A stretch of 64,000 nt of DNA from Buchnera aphidicola (Macrosiphoniella sanborni) (GTDB taxonomy: Bacteria; Pseudomonadota; Gammaproteobacteria; Enterobacterales; Enterobacteriaceae), in the NCBI RefSeq assembly GCF_005080885.1, contig NZ_CP034864.1, positions 1 through 64,000 of the forward strand, given 5' to 3'. Each line of letters begins with the position of its first letter. Position 1 is the first letter of the stretch. A program made the position numbers and the translations under genes. Shown here piece by piece: positions 15,070-27,452 of the stretch. The notes beneath the pieces were generated by a model. The model did no database searches and was not told the DNA's origin. It worked only from the letters and a program-made list of their open reading frames with translations.

Positions 15070-16665
15070 ATGGAAGTACAACGTAATTTTTTTATTTTTG
15101 CTTTTTTATTTTGTTCTTTTTTAATTTGGCAAGCTTGGCAAAATCAATCTTTTTTAAATAGTAAAAAAAATAGAAAAATAGATCCTATATTTCATATTGC
15201 TAATACAAAAACGAATGCTAAACAGATCATCATTAGAAATAATGTAGTGAGTTTGGTAGTTAATATGTATGGAGGAGATATTGAAAAAGCCTCTTTACTT
15301 ATATATAAAGATCAACTACATTCATCTCAACCTTTGAAGTTACTTGATACCACATCTGATTTTGTTTATCAGGCTCAAAGTGGCTTAATTGGGAAAGATG
15401 GTCCGGATGATACTATAAATAATAGTAGACCATTGTATTTTTCTAATAAAAATTTTTTTGAATTAAAAAATAATGAAAAAGAATTACGTGTTCCTATAAC
15501 ATGGGTAAGTGATGAAGGTGTAATTTATAAAAAAACTTTTATTCTAAAATCAAATAGATATGATATTGAAGTTGAATATGATATTTATAACTCAACTCAT
15601 CATATTTTGCAAATGAATATGTTTGGTCAAATAAAACAAACTAATATTTTACCTGAAGAACGTAATATTTATAGTAAAAATTTTGCGCTTCAAACTTTTC
15701 GCGGAGCGGCTTATTCAAGCATTGATAAAAAATATGAAAAATACAAATTTGATACTATTGCTAATAATCAAAATTTAAATATTATTACTGAAAATGGATG
15801 GGTTGCAATGTTACAGCAATATTTTGCAGTAGCATGGATTCCTCAAAATCTAGGTCAAAATATATTATATACATCTAATTTAGAAAATGGAATTGTTGCA
15901 ATTGGCTATAAGTCTCCTACAATTAATATTAAACCTAATTCTCGATCGATTATAAAATCAAAATTATGGATTGGTCCTGAAATACAAAAGGAAATGAAAT
16001 CAGTTGCACCATATTTAGATTTGACAGTAGATTATGGTTGGCTTTGGTTTTTATCTCAACCATTATTTAAGTTATTGACTATTTTATATAATATGTCAGG
16101 TAATTGGGGTTTTTCGATTATTCTTATTACTTTTATCATGAAAGGTATTACTTATCCCTTAACAAAAGCACAATATATTTCTATGTCAAAAATACGTTCA
16201 TTACAACCTAAAATTCAAGATATTAAAGAAAAATATCAAAATGATAAACAACGAATTAGTAAGGAAATGATCGCTTTATATAAAAAAGAAAAAATTAATC
16301 CTCTCGGTGGATTTTTTCCTATTTTTGTTCAGATGCCAATTTTTTTATCTCTTTATTATATGTTAATAAGTTCTGTTGAACTGCGTCATGCACCTTTTAT
16401 ACTATGGATTCATGATTTATCTAGTCAAGATCCATATTATATATTACCGATTATGATGGGTTTAACAATGTTTTTTGTTCAACAAACATCTTCTAATAAT
16501 AATATTACAGATCCACTGCAAAAAAATATTATGAATTTTATGCCTGTAATTTTCACAGTATTTTTTCTATGGTTTCCTTCAGGTCTGGTTTTATATTATA
16601 TCATAAGTAATTTAGTTACTATTATACAACAAAAGTTTTTTTTATCTCATTCATATAAAATATAA
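15070..16665 (+). CDS. yidC: Membrane protein insertase YidC
   Basis: YidC inserts small inner-membrane proteins, such as ATP synthase subunit c, alone or with SecYEG. The 531-residue product has an N-terminal membrane anchor (about residues 6-25), a large periplasmic domain, and the C-terminal five-helix insertase core beginning near WGFSIILITFIMKGITYPLT. The conserved groove arginine (R366 in E. coli, in VRGIMYPLTKAQY) appears to be Lys here. QMPIFLSLYYML and WFPSGLVLYYI are intact. Confidence 0.96.
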   Translation: MEVQRNFFIFAFLFCSFLIWQAWQNQSFLNSKKNRKIDPIFHIANTKTNAKQIIIRNNVVSLVVNMYGGDIEKASLLIYKDQLHSSQPLKLLDTTSDFVYQAQSGLIGKDGPDDTINNSRPLYFSNKNFFELKNNEKELRVPITWVSDEGVIYKKTFILKSNRYDIEVEYDIYNSTHHILQMNMFGQIKQTNILPEERNIYSKNFALQTFRGAAYSSIDKKYEKYKFDTIANNQNLNIITENGWVAMLQQYFAVAWIPQNLGQNILYTSNLENGIVAIGYKSPTINIKPNSRSIIKSKLWIGPEIQKEMKSVAPYLDLTVDYGWLWFLSQPLFKLLTILYNMSGNWGFSIILITFIMKGITYPLTKAQYISMSKIRSLQPKIQDIKEKYQNDKQRISKEMIALYKKEKINPLGGFFPIFVQMPIFLSLYYMLISSVELRHAPFILWIHDLSSQDPYYILPIMMGLTMFFVQQTSSNNNITDPLQKNIMNFMPVIFTVFFLWFPSGLVLYYIISNLVTIIQQKFFLSHSYKI

Positions 16666-16744
16666 TAAAAATCATTATCAAATATAATTTTCAAATAGAT
16701 AAGACAAATTTTTTAACATCCAATCTACATAAAGAAAATATTTT

Positions 16745-18109
16745 ATGATTTATAATGAAACTATTGTTTCTCAAATAACTTGTCCAGGTAAAAGTGCAGT
16801 TGGAATATTAAGAATATCTGGTATACAAGCGAAAACAGTTGCTGTGGCACTTTTAGGACAGATTCCTGTAGCCAGATTTGCTACTTATTCAAGATTTTTA
16901 GATAAAAATAATCAAATATTAGATACAGGAATTGCTTTATGGTTTCCTACGCCCCATTCTTTTACAGGTGAAGATGTATTAGAGTTGCAAGGTCATGGTA
17001 GTCCATTAATTATAGATTTATTAATTAAAAGAATTTTATCTATTAGTAAAGATGTTCGAATAGCTAAACCAGGAGAATTCTCTGAGCGTGCGTTTTTGAA
17101 TGGTAAGATGGATTTAATTCAAGCTGAATCAATTGATGATTTGATTAACGCAGAAACAGAGTCGTCTCTACGTGCGTCATTACATTCATTACAAGGTAAT
17201 TTTTCTTTTTTTATTAAAGAATTAATAAATTTAATTATAGAATTTCGTGTGTATATAGAATCTAACATAGATTTTTCAGAAGAAGATATTGATATTAATA
17301 TTGAAGATATAGTGAATATAAAATTTGAAGAATTAGATGAAAAATTTTTCAAAATACAAAAAACAGCAGAAGAAGGAAATTTGTTAAGAGAAGGGAAGAA
17401 AATAATAATTGTAGGTGCTCCTAATGCAGGAAAATCAAGTTTATTAAATATTTTATCATCTTCTAACAGAGCTATAGTTACTAATATTCCTGGTACTACC
17501 AGAGATTTATTATATGAGCATATTAATATTAATGGTATTACCTGTGAATTAATTGACACTGCTGGTCTACGTCATACGAAGAATAAAGTAGAAAATATTG
17601 GAATTGTTCGTGCTTTGAAAGAAATAAAAAAATCTGATCATATTATATTCGTAATTGATAAAACAATGAATATACCTGAACAAAAAAAAATATATCATGA
17701 ATTTATTTTTAATCTCTTGCATTATAAGGTTCCAATAACCTTTGCTTTAAATAAAAACGATTTAGTGCAGAGTCAGTGTTATGTTGAAACAATAAAAGAT
17801 GCATCATGCATTCATATATCAGCAAAAACAGGTGAAGGTATTGATATATTACGTGCACATATTATGAAAGTTGAAAAAAATATAAGTGTAAAAAGTATTT
17901 TTCTTGCTCGTCGTCGTCATATTAATCAAATTAATTTAGCATATAAAGAATTTTTATCAGCAAGAAAAGAATGGAAATTATTTAAGAATGTTGAATGTTT
18001 AGCTGAATCTTTGAATATTATTCAAAGATTTTTAGATGAAATTACAGGAAAATATACTTCTTCTGATTTACTAAATAATATTTTTTCTAATTTTTGTATA
18101 GGTAAGTAA
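16745..18109 (+). CDS. mnmE: tRNA modification GTPase MnmE (TrmE)
   Basis: MnmE is the GTPase partner of MnmG in wobble-uridine modification. The 454-residue product has an N-terminal formyl-THF-binding domain, a G domain with G1 GAPNAGKS at residues 224-231, G2/G3 PGTTRD and DTAGLRHT, and G4 NKND, and the C-terminal CIGK that carries the essential cysteine. Length equals E. coli MnmE. Both members of the MnmE/MnmG pair are in this window at opposite ends of the atp-dnaA cluster. Confidence 0.97.
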   Translation: MIYNETIVSQITCPGKSAVGILRISGIQAKTVAVALLGQIPVARFATYSRFLDKNNQILDTGIALWFPTPHSFTGEDVLELQGHGSPLIIDLLIKRILSISKDVRIAKPGEFSERAFLNGKMDLIQAESIDDLINAETESSLRASLHSLQGNFSFFIKELINLIIEFRVYIESNIDFSEEDIDINIEDIVNIKFEELDEKFFKIQKTAEEGNLLREGKKIIIVGAPNAGKSSLLNILSSSNRAIVTNIPGTTRDLLYEHININGITCELIDTAGLRHTKNKVENIGIVRALKEIKKSDHIIFVIDKTMNIPEQKKIYHEFIFNLLHYKVPITFALNKNDLVQSQCYVETIKDASCIHISAKTGEGIDILRAHIMKVEKNISVKSIFLARRRHINQINLAYKEFLSARKEWKLFKNVECLAESLNIIQRFLDEITGKYTSSDLLNNIFSNFCIGK

Positions 18110-18152
18110 ATATAAAATATAAGCAAAAAAAATAGTTTTATTTTACATAATT

Positions 18153-18225
18153 TGCCCGGAGGCGGAATTGAACCACCGACACGGGGATTTTCAGTCCCCT
18201 GCTCTACCAACTGAGCTATCCGGGC
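18153..18225 (-). tRNA. pheT: tRNA-Phe(GAA)
   Basis: On the minus strand this folds as a 73-nt cloverleaf starting GCCCGGATAGCTC. It has anticodon loop CTGAAAA (anticodon GAA), T loop TTCAATT and discriminator A. The CCA end is not encoded: the bases after the discriminator read AAT. It lies antisense to and downstream of mnmE, in front of groES. The symbol is by function (E. coli has pheU and pheV). Confidence 0.96.
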
Positions 18226-18371
18226 TTATTTTATATTAAATCATTAAATATAAAACTTTGTCAATATTTTTCATTCTTAAAACTTCACTAATAACATTAT
18301 TTATGTAATTTTTAATAAAAAATTGTTAAAAATATAAAAAATATATATTTATACTAAAAAAGTAATTTTTA

Positions 18372-18403
18372 CCCTTGAAAGTTTTAAGAAAGATCCTTAT
18401 ATT
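18372..18403 (+). promoter_or_regulatory. Sigma-32 (heat-shock) promoter of groESL
   Basis: CCCTTGAAA (CTTGAA at 18374-18379) is followed after 15 bases by CCTTATATT from 18395. This matches the sigma-32 pattern CTTGAA-N13-17-CCCCATNT closely at the -35 and partly at the -10, and resembles the E. coli groE promoter CCCCCTTGAA. It lies about 80 bases before groES. The matching sigma factor, RpoH, is encoded 6 kb downstream. Confidence 0.75.
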
Positions 18404-18482
18404 TAAAATTAGGAACATACATTAAATTTACATTTTATATTAAAAAAATATTTATCAGGATTATTCACAGGAGCATTATCAT

Positions 18483-18776
18483 ATGAAAATTCGTCCATTG
18501 CATGATCGTGTGCTCATTAAACGTCAAGAAGTTGAATCAAAATCTGCAGGTGGCATTGTATTAACAGGTTCTGCTGCGGGAAAATCAACTCGTGGAACAG
18601 TTACAGCTATAGGTAAAGGACGTGTATTAGATAATGGAGAAATTAAACCATTAGATGTTAAAATTGGTGATGTTGTTATTTTTAATGAAGGTTATGGTGC
18701 AAAAACAGAAAAAATTGATAATGAAGAAGTGTTAATTTTAACTGAAAGTGACATTTTAGCAATTGTTGAAGAGTAA
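18483..18776 (+). CDS. groES: Co-chaperonin GroES
   Basis: GroES is the heptameric lid of the GroEL cage. The 97-residue product has [14 protein letters not shown] at its start, the mobile-loop region [18 protein letters not shown], and the [20 protein letters not shown]-terminal block. It lies 53 bases before groEL and behind a sigma-32 promoter. GroESL is made at very high levels in Buchnera, and codon use in both genes is noticeably less AT-skewed than in neighbours. Confidence 0.98.
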   Translation: MKIRPLHDRVLIKRQEVESKSAGGIVLTGSAAGKSTRGTVTAIGKGRVLDNGEIKPLDVKIGDVVIFNEGYGAKTEKIDNEEVLILTESDILAIVEE

Positions 18777-18817
18777 TAAATAAACTATATGCTATATCCA
18801 TTGAAAAATTTATTTAA

Positions 18818-20476
<1,659 letters not shown>

Positions 20477-20521
20477 GAAGAGATTAATTTTTTTCATAAT
20501 TTTTAATTAATTTTCCAATAT

Positions 20522-20555
20522 CTTTCCTCAGGTTTATTTTTCTGAGGAAAGTTTT
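20522..20555 (+). terminator. groEL rho-independent terminator
   Basis: CTTTCCTCAG (20522-20531) pairs perfectly over ten bases with CTGAGGAAAG (20542-20551), and TTTT follows. It lies 46 bases after the groEL stop. This is the clearest intrinsic terminator in the window. Confidence 0.88.
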
Positions 20556-20630
20556 AAAATTTATGAAAAAATTATATTTATTACTTTTTGTTTATTACAA
20601 TGTACATTTTAAATATATATTAAGGTTAAT

Positions 20631-21197
20631 ATGGGATTTAGTAATCATTTTCGTTCAGGTTGTAAAATTATATTTGAACAAGAACCATGTGTAATAGAAT
20701 CTAGTGAATTTGTAAAACCAGGTAAAGGTCAAGCATTTTTTCGAGTAAAAATGAGAAAATTATTAACAAAACAATTAATAGAAAAAACATTTAAATCTAC
20801 AGCTTATTTAGAAATAGCAAATATTCAAGAATGTACTTTATCTTATTTATATAATAATGGTCGTTTTTGGTACTTTATGAAAAATAATACTTTTGAAGAA
20901 TTATCAATAGAGAAAAGGATTATTGGAACTTATAGAAAATGGTTATTACCACAAGATATCTGTACTGTAACTTTTTGGAATAACAAACCTATTTCTATTT
21001 TACCTAAAAATTTTGTTAATCTTAAAGTAATAGATGTACAACCTGTAGCAAAAGGTAATACAGTAAATACTTCTGGCAGCACAAAATTAGCTAAATTAAT
21101 TACCGGTGCTATTGTAAAAGTACCATTATTTATTCAGATCGGCTATATAATTAAAATAGATACAAGATCTGGTCAATATGTATCTCGACTTAAATAA
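20631..21197 (+). CDS. efp: Elongation factor P
   Basis: EF-P rescues ribosomes stalled at polyproline. The 188-residue product keeps domain I with [12 protein letters not shown], where K32 corresponds to the E. coli K34 that is beta-lysylated by EpmA/EpmB, and the C-terminal [13 protein letters not shown] and [10 protein letters not shown] blocks. Neither epm gene is in the window. The N-terminus is two residues shorter than in E. coli. It converges on dnaC with an 11-bp gap. Confidence 0.97.
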   Translation: MGFSNHFRSGCKIIFEQEPCVIESSEFVKPGKGQAFFRVKMRKLLTKQLIEKTFKSTAYLEIANIQECTLSYLYNNGRFWYFMKNNTFEELSIEKRIIGTYRKWLLPQDICTVTFWNNKPISILPKNFVNLKVIDVQPVAKGNTVNTSGSTKLAKLITGAIVKVPLFIQIGYIIKIDTRSGQYVSRLK

Positions 21198-21208
21198 AGA
21201 ATGTTTTA

Positions 21209-21949
21209 TTAATATTCATTTCCTTTAACATATTTTCTATAGCTATCCCATTCAAAAGTAAGCCATAAGCTATTACCCAAACGCATTCTATCAATAACTC
21301 TTTCACCTAATAAATTTTTCATCCCTTTATGATCTAAATTAGATAACATACCAGTAGAACGTTTAGATGATGATCTTCTATCGACTATTTGATTAATAAT
21401 AACTTTTTCATAACGAGATTCAGTTTGCATGCCAATTTCATCAATCATTAACAAATCAACACTGCTAAGATTATGTAATAAATTCTCTTCAGTCATATTA
21501 CTTGTTCCACTAAATGTACCTTTCATATTTGACATTAAATCAGCGACTGTAACAAGTAAAATGCTTTTACCATGTAGAATTAAATAATTTCCTATCGCTG
21601 ATGCCAAGTGATTTTTTCCAGTACCAGGTTTACCTGAAAAAATAAAACTTGCAATATTTTCATTAAATTTTTCAGCATATTTTTTTGATGCTTTCAGTAC
21701 TTTCCTTTGTCCATCGTGTTCAATTTTATAATTGTCAAATGAGCAATTCATATATAATTCTCGAATACCTGATCTTCCTAAAATACGTTGCATTTTCATC
21801 GCTTTATTTTCACGTAATATTGATTCAGAAGACAATCTCCCCTGTTCTTGATTCCAAGCTAACAAATCTTCATCATTATCAAATTTAGGTTTTATATTCT
21901 TAGGCATAAGACGTTGAAGACGTTTCAAGAATTCAGTAGAAAATGTCAT
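21209..21949 (-). CDS. dnaC: DNA replication protein DnaC (helicase loader)
   Basis: DnaC loads the DnaB helicase at the origin and at restarted forks. The 246-residue product has the AAA+ Walker A GKPGTGKNH and Walker B SVDLLMIDEIG, and the C-terminal VIDRMRLGNSLWLTFEW resembles E. coli DnaC. Its ATG shares a base with the dnaT stop (TAATG), so the two are translated together. dnaC and dnaT are paired in E. coli as well, but in reverse symbol order within a longer operon. Confidence 0.94.
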   Translation of the reverse strand: MTFSTEFLKRLQRLMPKNIKPKFDNDEDLLAWNQEQGRLSSESILRENKAMKMQRILGRSGIRELYMNCSFDNYKIEHDGQRKVLKASKKYAEKFNENIASFIFSGKPGTGKNHLASAIGNYLILHGKSILLVTVADLMSNMKGTFSGTSNMTEENLLHNLSSVDLLMIDEIGMQTESRYEKVIINQIVDRRSSSKRSTGMLSNLDHKGMKNLLGERVIDRMRLGNSLWLTFEWDSYRKYVKGNEY

Positions 21950-22446
21950 TATTTACCTCGAAATCCATCTGGTATCGTTTGATCTGGTTTTGGTATATAT
22001 GTTATGTCTCGTTTTTTATTTGGTGTATATTTAATAGATCGGCTTTTTTGTAAACTTCTAGCTAATTTTTGTTGCCATTGTATGTGATAAAAAAAACATC
22101 CTTCTGCTTGCCAGTAAGAGATAAAACAAGCAAGTTCAAATTCTGATACTGCTTCAGTTAATGTAATACCCCATAATGCTGCTTGACGTATAAAGTCTTT
22201 ATCCGGAGTCCATTTTGGATGCATAGAAAATTTTTTATTTATATTATTTTTTTTTATATTCTCATAACCTATTGTTTTATATTTTAAATTAAATATTTTA
22301 TTAAACATAATAGGAGTAATAACATAACAAATAGTTGAATTATTTTTTAAGATTTCTACAATTCCTGTATGTGAGTTATCTATTATTTTTTTAGGACTAT
22401 GACAAAATGTATCAAGAGTTATTTTATTAGAAACTAGAATTTTCAT
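21949..22446 (-). CDS. dnaT: Primosomal protein DnaT
   Basis: DnaT takes part in PriA-dependent primosome assembly and replication restart. The 165-residue product is slightly shorter than E. coli DnaT (179). The C-terminal part is well conserved: MHPKWTPDKDFIRQAALWG, FISYWQAEGCFFYHIQWQQ with KLARSLQKSR, and PDQTIPDGFRGK. The N-terminal half is diverged. It overlaps dnaC by one base. Confidence 0.93.
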   Translation of the reverse strand: MKILVSNKITLDTFCHSPKKIIDNSHTGIVEILKNNSTICYVITPIMFNKIFNLKYKTIGYENIKKNNINKKFSMHPKWTPDKDFIRQAALWGITLTEAVSEFELACFISYWQAEGCFFYHIQWQQKLARSLQKSRSIKYTPNKKRDITYIPKPDQTIPDGFRGK

Positions 22447-22536
22447 AAATATTTTACCCGATATAATTTTAAATAATTTTACATTATTTTAGTTTATTAA
22501 TTGTTTAATATACAACATACTAATATGAGTATTTTT

Positions 22537-23109
22537 TTATGAATCGACAATGTAAAGATAATATTGTATCTGATTTGTAGTTTTATATTTATATAAATTC
22601 CAATTTTTTGGTGTGGTAAGAGGTTCTTTTTTTTCTTGTTCAATATAAATTAACGAGTTTTTTTTTATCCACTTTTTATTTATTAATAAATTAATCGTTT
22701 TGTTTACTAATCCTTGATAATAGGGAGGATCAATAAAGATTATATCATATGGTTTTCCAGTTTTTTTTAACCAATAAAAAGTATTAGTATGTATGATTTT
22801 TATATTAGATATTTTTAATTGTTTGATATTTTTTTTAAGATTTAAAAATGTTTTTTTTTCTATTTCTAATAAAGTGGAAGATTCTGCATAATGAGATACG
22901 GCTTCGATACCTAGTGCTCCACTACCTGCAAAACAATCAAGACATTTTGCATTTTTAATATATTTAGATAGCCATGAAAATAATGTTTCTCTTATTCTAT
23001 TAATAGTAGGACGCAAATGATCACAATTATTAAAAGATATTTTTCTACCTTTAAATTTTCCCGAACTAATATAAACTTTATTATTTTTTTTTAAAAAAGA
23101 ATTATTCAT
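22537..23109 (-). CDS. rsmD: 16S rRNA (guanine-966-N2)-methyltransferase RsmD
   Basis: RsmD methylates G966 of 16S rRNA in the assembled small subunit. The 190-residue product has the AdoMet-binding LDCFAGSGALGIEA at residues 57-70, the catalytic DPPY at 127-130, and RPTINRIRETLFSWL near its N-terminus. It is divergent from ftsY, as in E. coli. The gene is very AT-rich, including a T9 run on the plus strand, but the reading frame is open. Confidence 0.94.
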   Translation of the reverse strand: MNNSFLKKNNKVYISSGKFKGRKISFNNCDHLRPTINRIRETLFSWLSKYIKNAKCLDCFAGSGALGIEAVSHYAESSTLLEIEKKTFLNLKKNIKQLKISNIKIIHTNTFYWLKKTGKPYDIIFIDPPYYQGLVNKTINLLINKKWIKKNSLIYIEQEKKEPLTTPKNWNLYKYKTTNQIQYYLYIVDS

Positions 23110-23243
23110 ATTATTAGATGATTTTTATTAATGACAGAATTTATTATGTTTTCAATCATAATGCTAATAAATATATTTTTTAATATTTTAAAAATACAAT
23201 TTTTTATTTTTAAAATATTTTTTTAACTATGAAGGTACAGAAT

Positions 23244-24422
23244 ATGATTAATAGTAAAAAAGGTAGTTTTTTTTCTTGGTTAAGTTCTAAAATTAAAAAA
23301 CAGAAAACAAAAAATATTATACAAGATAACAATGAAAAAAAAAATAATGATGATTATGATAATACAAAAATATATATTTCAGAAAATACTTTAATGCAAA
23401 ATGGTAATATAATAAAAGAAGATAAATTAGAAGTATTGAATAATTGTAATAAAAAAATTATAAATGATATAAATCATAATAATATTATAAAAAAAAGTTT
23501 TTTTTCGCGTTTGAAAAGGGGGTTAAAAAAAACAAAACAATTTTTCAATGATAGTATTAATAATATTTTTTTATCAAAAACTATAGATGATGTTCTTTTT
23601 GAAGAATTAGAAGAAAAAATGTTACTTGCTGATATTGGAATTAATACTACTCATCGAATTATTAATAATTTAATTGCAGATGTTAATCGTCAAGATTTAA
23701 AAAGTTCTGAAAAACTTTATTTTTTATTAAAGCAAAATATGTATAATATTTTAAAAACAGTAGAAGTTCCCTTAAAAATTTCTAGATATCAGCCTTTTGT
23801 AATTTTAGTAGTAGGAGTTAATGGTGCTGGAAAAACGACTACTGTAAGCAAGTTAGCAAAAAAATATAAATCTGAAGGAAAGTCTGTTATGTTAGCTGCT
23901 GCGGATACATTTAGAGCTGCAGGGATAGAACAATTACAAATATTAGGTAAATTAAATAGCATACCAGTAATAGCGCAACATTCTGGTTCTGATCCGGCGG
24001 CAGTAATATTTGATGCAATAAAATCAGCAAAATCAAAAAAAATAGATGTATTAATTATTGATACGGCTGGAAGGTTACATAATAAATTACATTTAATTGA
24101 AGAATTAAAAAAGATAGTTCGAGTTATTAAAAAAATAGATATATCTGCACCACATGAAAAAATGTTAATTGTTGATTCTTGCAATGGACAAAATACTATA
24201 CAACAAACAGAAATATTTCATCGTGCGTTAAATTTAACTGGTATTGTAATTACTAAATTAGATGGAACTGCAAAAGGAGGAGTTATTTTTTCTTTAGCAG
24301 ATCAATTTAAAATTCCAATTCGTTATATTGGCATCGGTGAAGATTCAAAAGATTTAGGTGTATTTAACAGTCAAGATTTTATTCAATCTTTGTTTACAAA
24401 AAAAGAAAATATAATTAAATAA
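23244..24422 (+). CDS. ftsY: Signal recognition particle receptor FtsY
   Basis: FtsY is the membrane receptor for SRP-bound ribosomes. The SRP GTPase (NG) domain is complete: G1 GVNGAGKTTT, DTFRAAGIEQL, DTAGRLHNK and TKLDGTAKGG. I start at ATG 23244, which follows GAAGGT and gives MINSKKGSFFSWL, like E. coli. An upstream in-frame ATG at 23229 lacks a ribosome binding site. The N-terminal A domain, strongly acidic and long in E. coli, is here short and rich in Asn and Lys, with a coding A10 run at 23335-23344. ftsE and ftsX are absent downstream. Confidence 0.96.
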   Translation: MINSKKGSFFSWLSSKIKKQKTKNIIQDNNEKKNNDDYDNTKIYISENTLMQNGNIIKEDKLEVLNNCNKKIINDINHNNIIKKSFFSRLKRGLKKTKQFFNDSINNIFLSKTIDDVLFEELEEKMLLADIGINTTHRIINNLIADVNRQDLKSSEKLYFLLKQNMYNILKTVEVPLKISRYQPFVILVVGVNGAGKTTTVSKLAKKYKSEGKSVMLAAADTFRAAGIEQLQILGKLNSIPVIAQHSGSDPAAVIFDAIKSAKSKKIDVLIIDTAGRLHNKLHLIEELKKIVRVIKKIDISAPHEKMLIVDSCNGQNTIQQTEIFHRALNLTGIVITKLDGTAKGGVIFSLADQFKIPIRYIGIGEDSKDLGVFNSQDFIQSLFTKKENIIK

Positions 24423-24554
24423 TATTATTTTATAATAAAAATTGTATTAATCATCTAATATAAATTTTTGATTTATATTTTTAATTACAGTATTATATAT
24501 GCGTCCCACATGTTAATAATTCAGTATGTATAATTCATTGATGCGGGAATTAAA

Positions 24555-25409
24555 ATGATTGAAAAAGTACAGATTTTGTCTGTAACACCACCAAGTAATT
24601 TAGATGCTTATATTAGAATAGCTAATTTATGGCCAATGCTTTCAATTGAAGAGGAAAAAAAATTAACTAAACGATTACGTTATGATAGTGATTTAGATGC
24701 TGCAAAAACTTTAATTTTATCTCATCTCCGTTTTGTCATTCATATTTCACGTAATTATTCAGGCTATGGTCTACTTCAATCTGATCTTATACAAGAAGGT
24801 AATATAGGATTAATGAAAGCAGTACGTAGATTTAATCCAGAAATAGGAGTTCGTCTTGTTTCTTTTGCTGTTCATTGGATTAAATCTGAGATACATGAAT
24901 ATGTTTTACGAAATTGGCGCATTGTAAAAATTGCAACTACAAAATCTCAAAGAAAGTTATTTTTTAATCTTAGAAAAACAAAAAAAAGATTAGGTTGGTT
25001 TAATGAAGAAGAAATTAAAATTGTTGCCAAAGAATTAGGAGTCAGTAGTAAAGATGTAAGAGAAATGGAATCACGTATGTCTGCTCAAGATATTACTCTC
25101 AATCCATTACCAGATGAAGAATTAGATGGAAAAACAAATGTTTCTATTCAGTATCTGGAAGATAAAAAATCAAATTTTGCTAATGGTGTTGAACAAGATA
25201 ATTGGGCAAAACATGCTACTAATAAATTAAGTAATGCTTTATCGAGATTAGATGAACGCAGTCGTAATATAATTTATGCACGTTGGTTAGATGAAAGTAA
25301 AAAAAATACTTTACAGACTATAGCTAATGATTATGGAATTTCAGCAGAACGAGTACGACAATTAGAAAAGAATGCAATGAAAAAATTAAAAATAGCTATA
25401 GAAAATTAG
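24555..25409 (+). CDS. rpoH: RNA polymerase sigma-32 factor RpoH
   Basis: RpoH directs RNA polymerase to heat-shock promoters. The 284-residue product equals E. coli length. Region 2 ([18 protein letters not shown]), the RpoH box QRKLFFNLR at residues 132-140, and the region 4.2 helix [15 protein letters not shown] are present. The sigma-32-type groESL promoter in this window is a likely target. In E. coli ftsYEX precede rpoH. Here ftsY is directly upstream. Confidence 0.97.
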   Translation: MIEKVQILSVTPPSNLDAYIRIANLWPMLSIEEEKKLTKRLRYDSDLDAAKTLILSHLRFVIHISRNYSGYGLLQSDLIQEGNIGLMKAVRRFNPEIGVRLVSFAVHWIKSEIHEYVLRNWRIVKIATTKSQRKLFFNLRKTKKRLGWFNEEEIKIVAKELGVSSKDVREMESRMSAQDITLNPLPDEELDGKTNVSIQYLEDKKSNFANGVEQDNWAKHATNKLSNALSRLDERSRNIIYARWLDESKKNTLQTIANDYGISAERVRQLEKNAMKKLKIAIEN

Positions 25410-25468
25410 ATGTAAATAATTATTGTATAATAATGTTATTATTTTAAATTAAAATTGAAAGTTATACG

Positions 25469-25513
25469 GAGTATGAGATTAAGTTTTATTCAATTGAAAA
25501 CTCATACTCTTTA
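25469..25513. terminator. Bidirectional terminator between rpoH and glmS
   Basis: GAGTATGAG (25469-25477) pairs perfectly with CTCATACTC (25501-25509), with further TTTT/AAAA pairing inside, and TTT follows on the plus strand. It sits between the convergent rpoH and glmS genes. Confidence 0.7.
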
Positions 25514-25549
25514 AGAAAGTTAAATAAATATTATATAACATAAAAAAAA

Positions 25550-27379
25550 TTATTCTACAGTTACTGATTTAGCAAGATGTCTTGGTTGATCAATATTTTT
25601 TCCTTTTATTAACGCAATATAATAAGCAAGTAATTGTAAGGGAATTACATAACAAATTGGAGCTATTAATTCTTCTATATATGGTAATTTTATAATATTT
25701 ATATTATCTTCATGTTCAAAATCTTGATCAGAAAAAATATAAATTATACCGCCTCTACAAGAAATTTCTTTTATATTTTGTTTATTTTTGTCTAATAAAG
25801 AATTTTTAGGAGCAATAATAACAACTGGCATATTTTTATCAATTAATGCGAGAGGACCATGTTTTAATTCTCCAGATGGATAAGCTTCAGCATGAATATA
25901 AGAAATTTCTTTTAATTTTAGAGCTCCTTCTATAGCAATAGGATATTGATCTCCCCTACCAAGAAATAGTATATTTTTTTTATCTGCTAAAATTTTAGCT
26001 ATTTTTTTTATAATGTGTTGTTTTTTTAAAATTTTTTCAAATGTATACGGTAATTTTTTTATAGTTTGTATAATTTTTTTTGAAAAAGTATTATTATTAT
26101 TTTTTAAGGATATAATTTTAGAAATAAGCATGAGTAGAACAGTTAACTGAGCAGTAAAAGATTTAGTAGAAGCTACTCCGATTTCTAAACCTGCTTGCGT
26201 TAATATATAACAGTCTGATTCTTTTACTAATGATGATCCTTCCATATTACAAATAGTTAAATTACCTAAATAACCAAGTTTTTTAGAATATCTTAATGCT
26301 GATAATGTATCAGCAGTTTCACCAGATTGAGATAAGGTGATTAATAAACTATTTTTTCTGACTACTAATTTTCTAGATAAAAATTCTGATGCTATTTCAA
26401 CATCACACGGAATATTTGCAAGTGATTCAAACCAATATTTAGCAACCATACCGGCGTTATATGAAGTACCACAAGCGATGATATGAATATGTTCTGTATG
26501 AATAAATAAATGATCTTTTTTACATCCTAATTCAGAAAAATATACTTTTTCATTTTTTTTTAAACGATTTTTTAAAGTATTTTGAATAGATTGAGGTTGT
26601 TCATATATTTCTTTTTCCATGTAAAAATTATATTTTCCCTTTTTAATAGATTTATATTCTATATTAGAAATAATTTCTTCTCTTCTTATTTTAAGATTAT
26701 ATTTATTAAAAATATTAATTTTATTGTTTTGAACAATAGCAACATCCCCTTCTTCTAAATATATAAAACGTTTTGTTATATGTAGTAATGCAATTTGATC
26801 TGAAGCTATAAAATTTTCTTCTTTTCCTAATCCTATTACTAGTGGACTTCCAGATCGTATTGCTATCAATTTTGAGGGGTTATATTGATCCATAACAACC
26901 ATACTATAATTTCCACATAATTTTTTTATACTATTTTGTATTATTTTTTCAAGAGATTCTTTTTTTCTTGTCTGTTCCCAATTAAAAAAATGTGCAATTA
27001 CTTCTGTATCAGTATCAGAAGAAAATATATATCCTTGTTTTTTTAAGAACTGGCGTAATATGGCACTATTTTCAATAATACCATTATGAACAATAATAAT
27101 ATTTGAAGAAATATGTGGATGAGCATTTTCTGTTGATACTTTTCCATGAGTTGCCCATCGGGTATGTGCAACACCAATATTTCCTAATATTTTTTTTTTA
27201 TTTACTTTTTCTATGAGTCTATTTACTTTTCCAATACAACGAATTCTAATAATATTATTGTTATTATTGATTACTGCTAAACCGGAAGAATCATATCCTC
27301 GGTATTCTAATTTCTTAATACCATCAATAAGAATATCAGTAATATTACGTTTTGTTACCGCAGCAATGATGCCACACAT
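25550..27379 (-). CDS. glmS: Glutamine--fructose-6-phosphate aminotransferase
   Basis: GlmS makes glucosamine-6-phosphate, the first committed step to peptidoglycan amino sugars. The 609-residue product equals E. coli length. Cys2 (MCGIIAAV) is the glutaminase nucleophile. RWATHG and HNGIIEN belong to the N-terminal domain, and the SIS domains carry SQSGETADT. It ends with the family LAKSVTVE. It lies 73 bases after glmU in the same direction, as in the E. coli glmUS operon, although the neighbouring genes differ. Confidence 0.97.
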   Translation of the reverse strand: MCGIIAAVTKRNITDILIDGIKKLEYRGYDSSGLAVINNNNNIIRIRCIGKVNRLIEKVNKKKILGNIGVAHTRWATHGKVSTENAHPHISSNIIIVHNGIIENSAILRQFLKKQGYIFSSDTDTEVIAHFFNWEQTRKKESLEKIIQNSIKKLCGNYSMVVMDQYNPSKLIAIRSGSPLVIGLGKEENFIASDQIALLHITKRFIYLEEGDVAIVQNNKINIFNKYNLKIRREEIISNIEYKSIKKGKYNFYMEKEIYEQPQSIQNTLKNRLKKNEKVYFSELGCKKDHLFIHTEHIHIIACGTSYNAGMVAKYWFESLANIPCDVEIASEFLSRKLVVRKNSLLITLSQSGETADTLSALRYSKKLGYLGNLTICNMEGSSLVKESDCYILTQAGLEIGVASTKSFTAQLTVLLMLISKIISLKNNNNTFSKKIIQTIKKLPYTFEKILKKQHIIKKIAKILADKKNILFLGRGDQYPIAIEGALKLKEISYIHAEAYPSGELKHGPLALIDKNMPVVIIAPKNSLLDKNKQNIKEISCRGGIIYIFSDQDFEHEDNINIIKLPYIEELIAPICYVIPLQLLAYYIALIKGKNIDQPRHLAKSVTVE

Positions 27380-27452
27380 ATTGATACCTTTTATTTTTTA
27401 ATACATCATATAATGTTAAAAATAAATATATTAATTAAATAGATTTTCATAA

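Noticed and set aside
17119..17559. Minus-strand 146-residue ORF antisense to mnmE, and 23789-24184 antisense to ftsY
   Set aside because: Both are antisense to conserved GTPase domains. Their hydrophobic composition follows from complementing AT-rich codons.
18022..18210. Minus-strand 62-residue ORF through the tRNA-Phe gene and antisense to mnmE
   Set aside because: It reads through a clear tRNA gene and the opposite strand of mnmE, with no family resemblance. It is a shadow frame.
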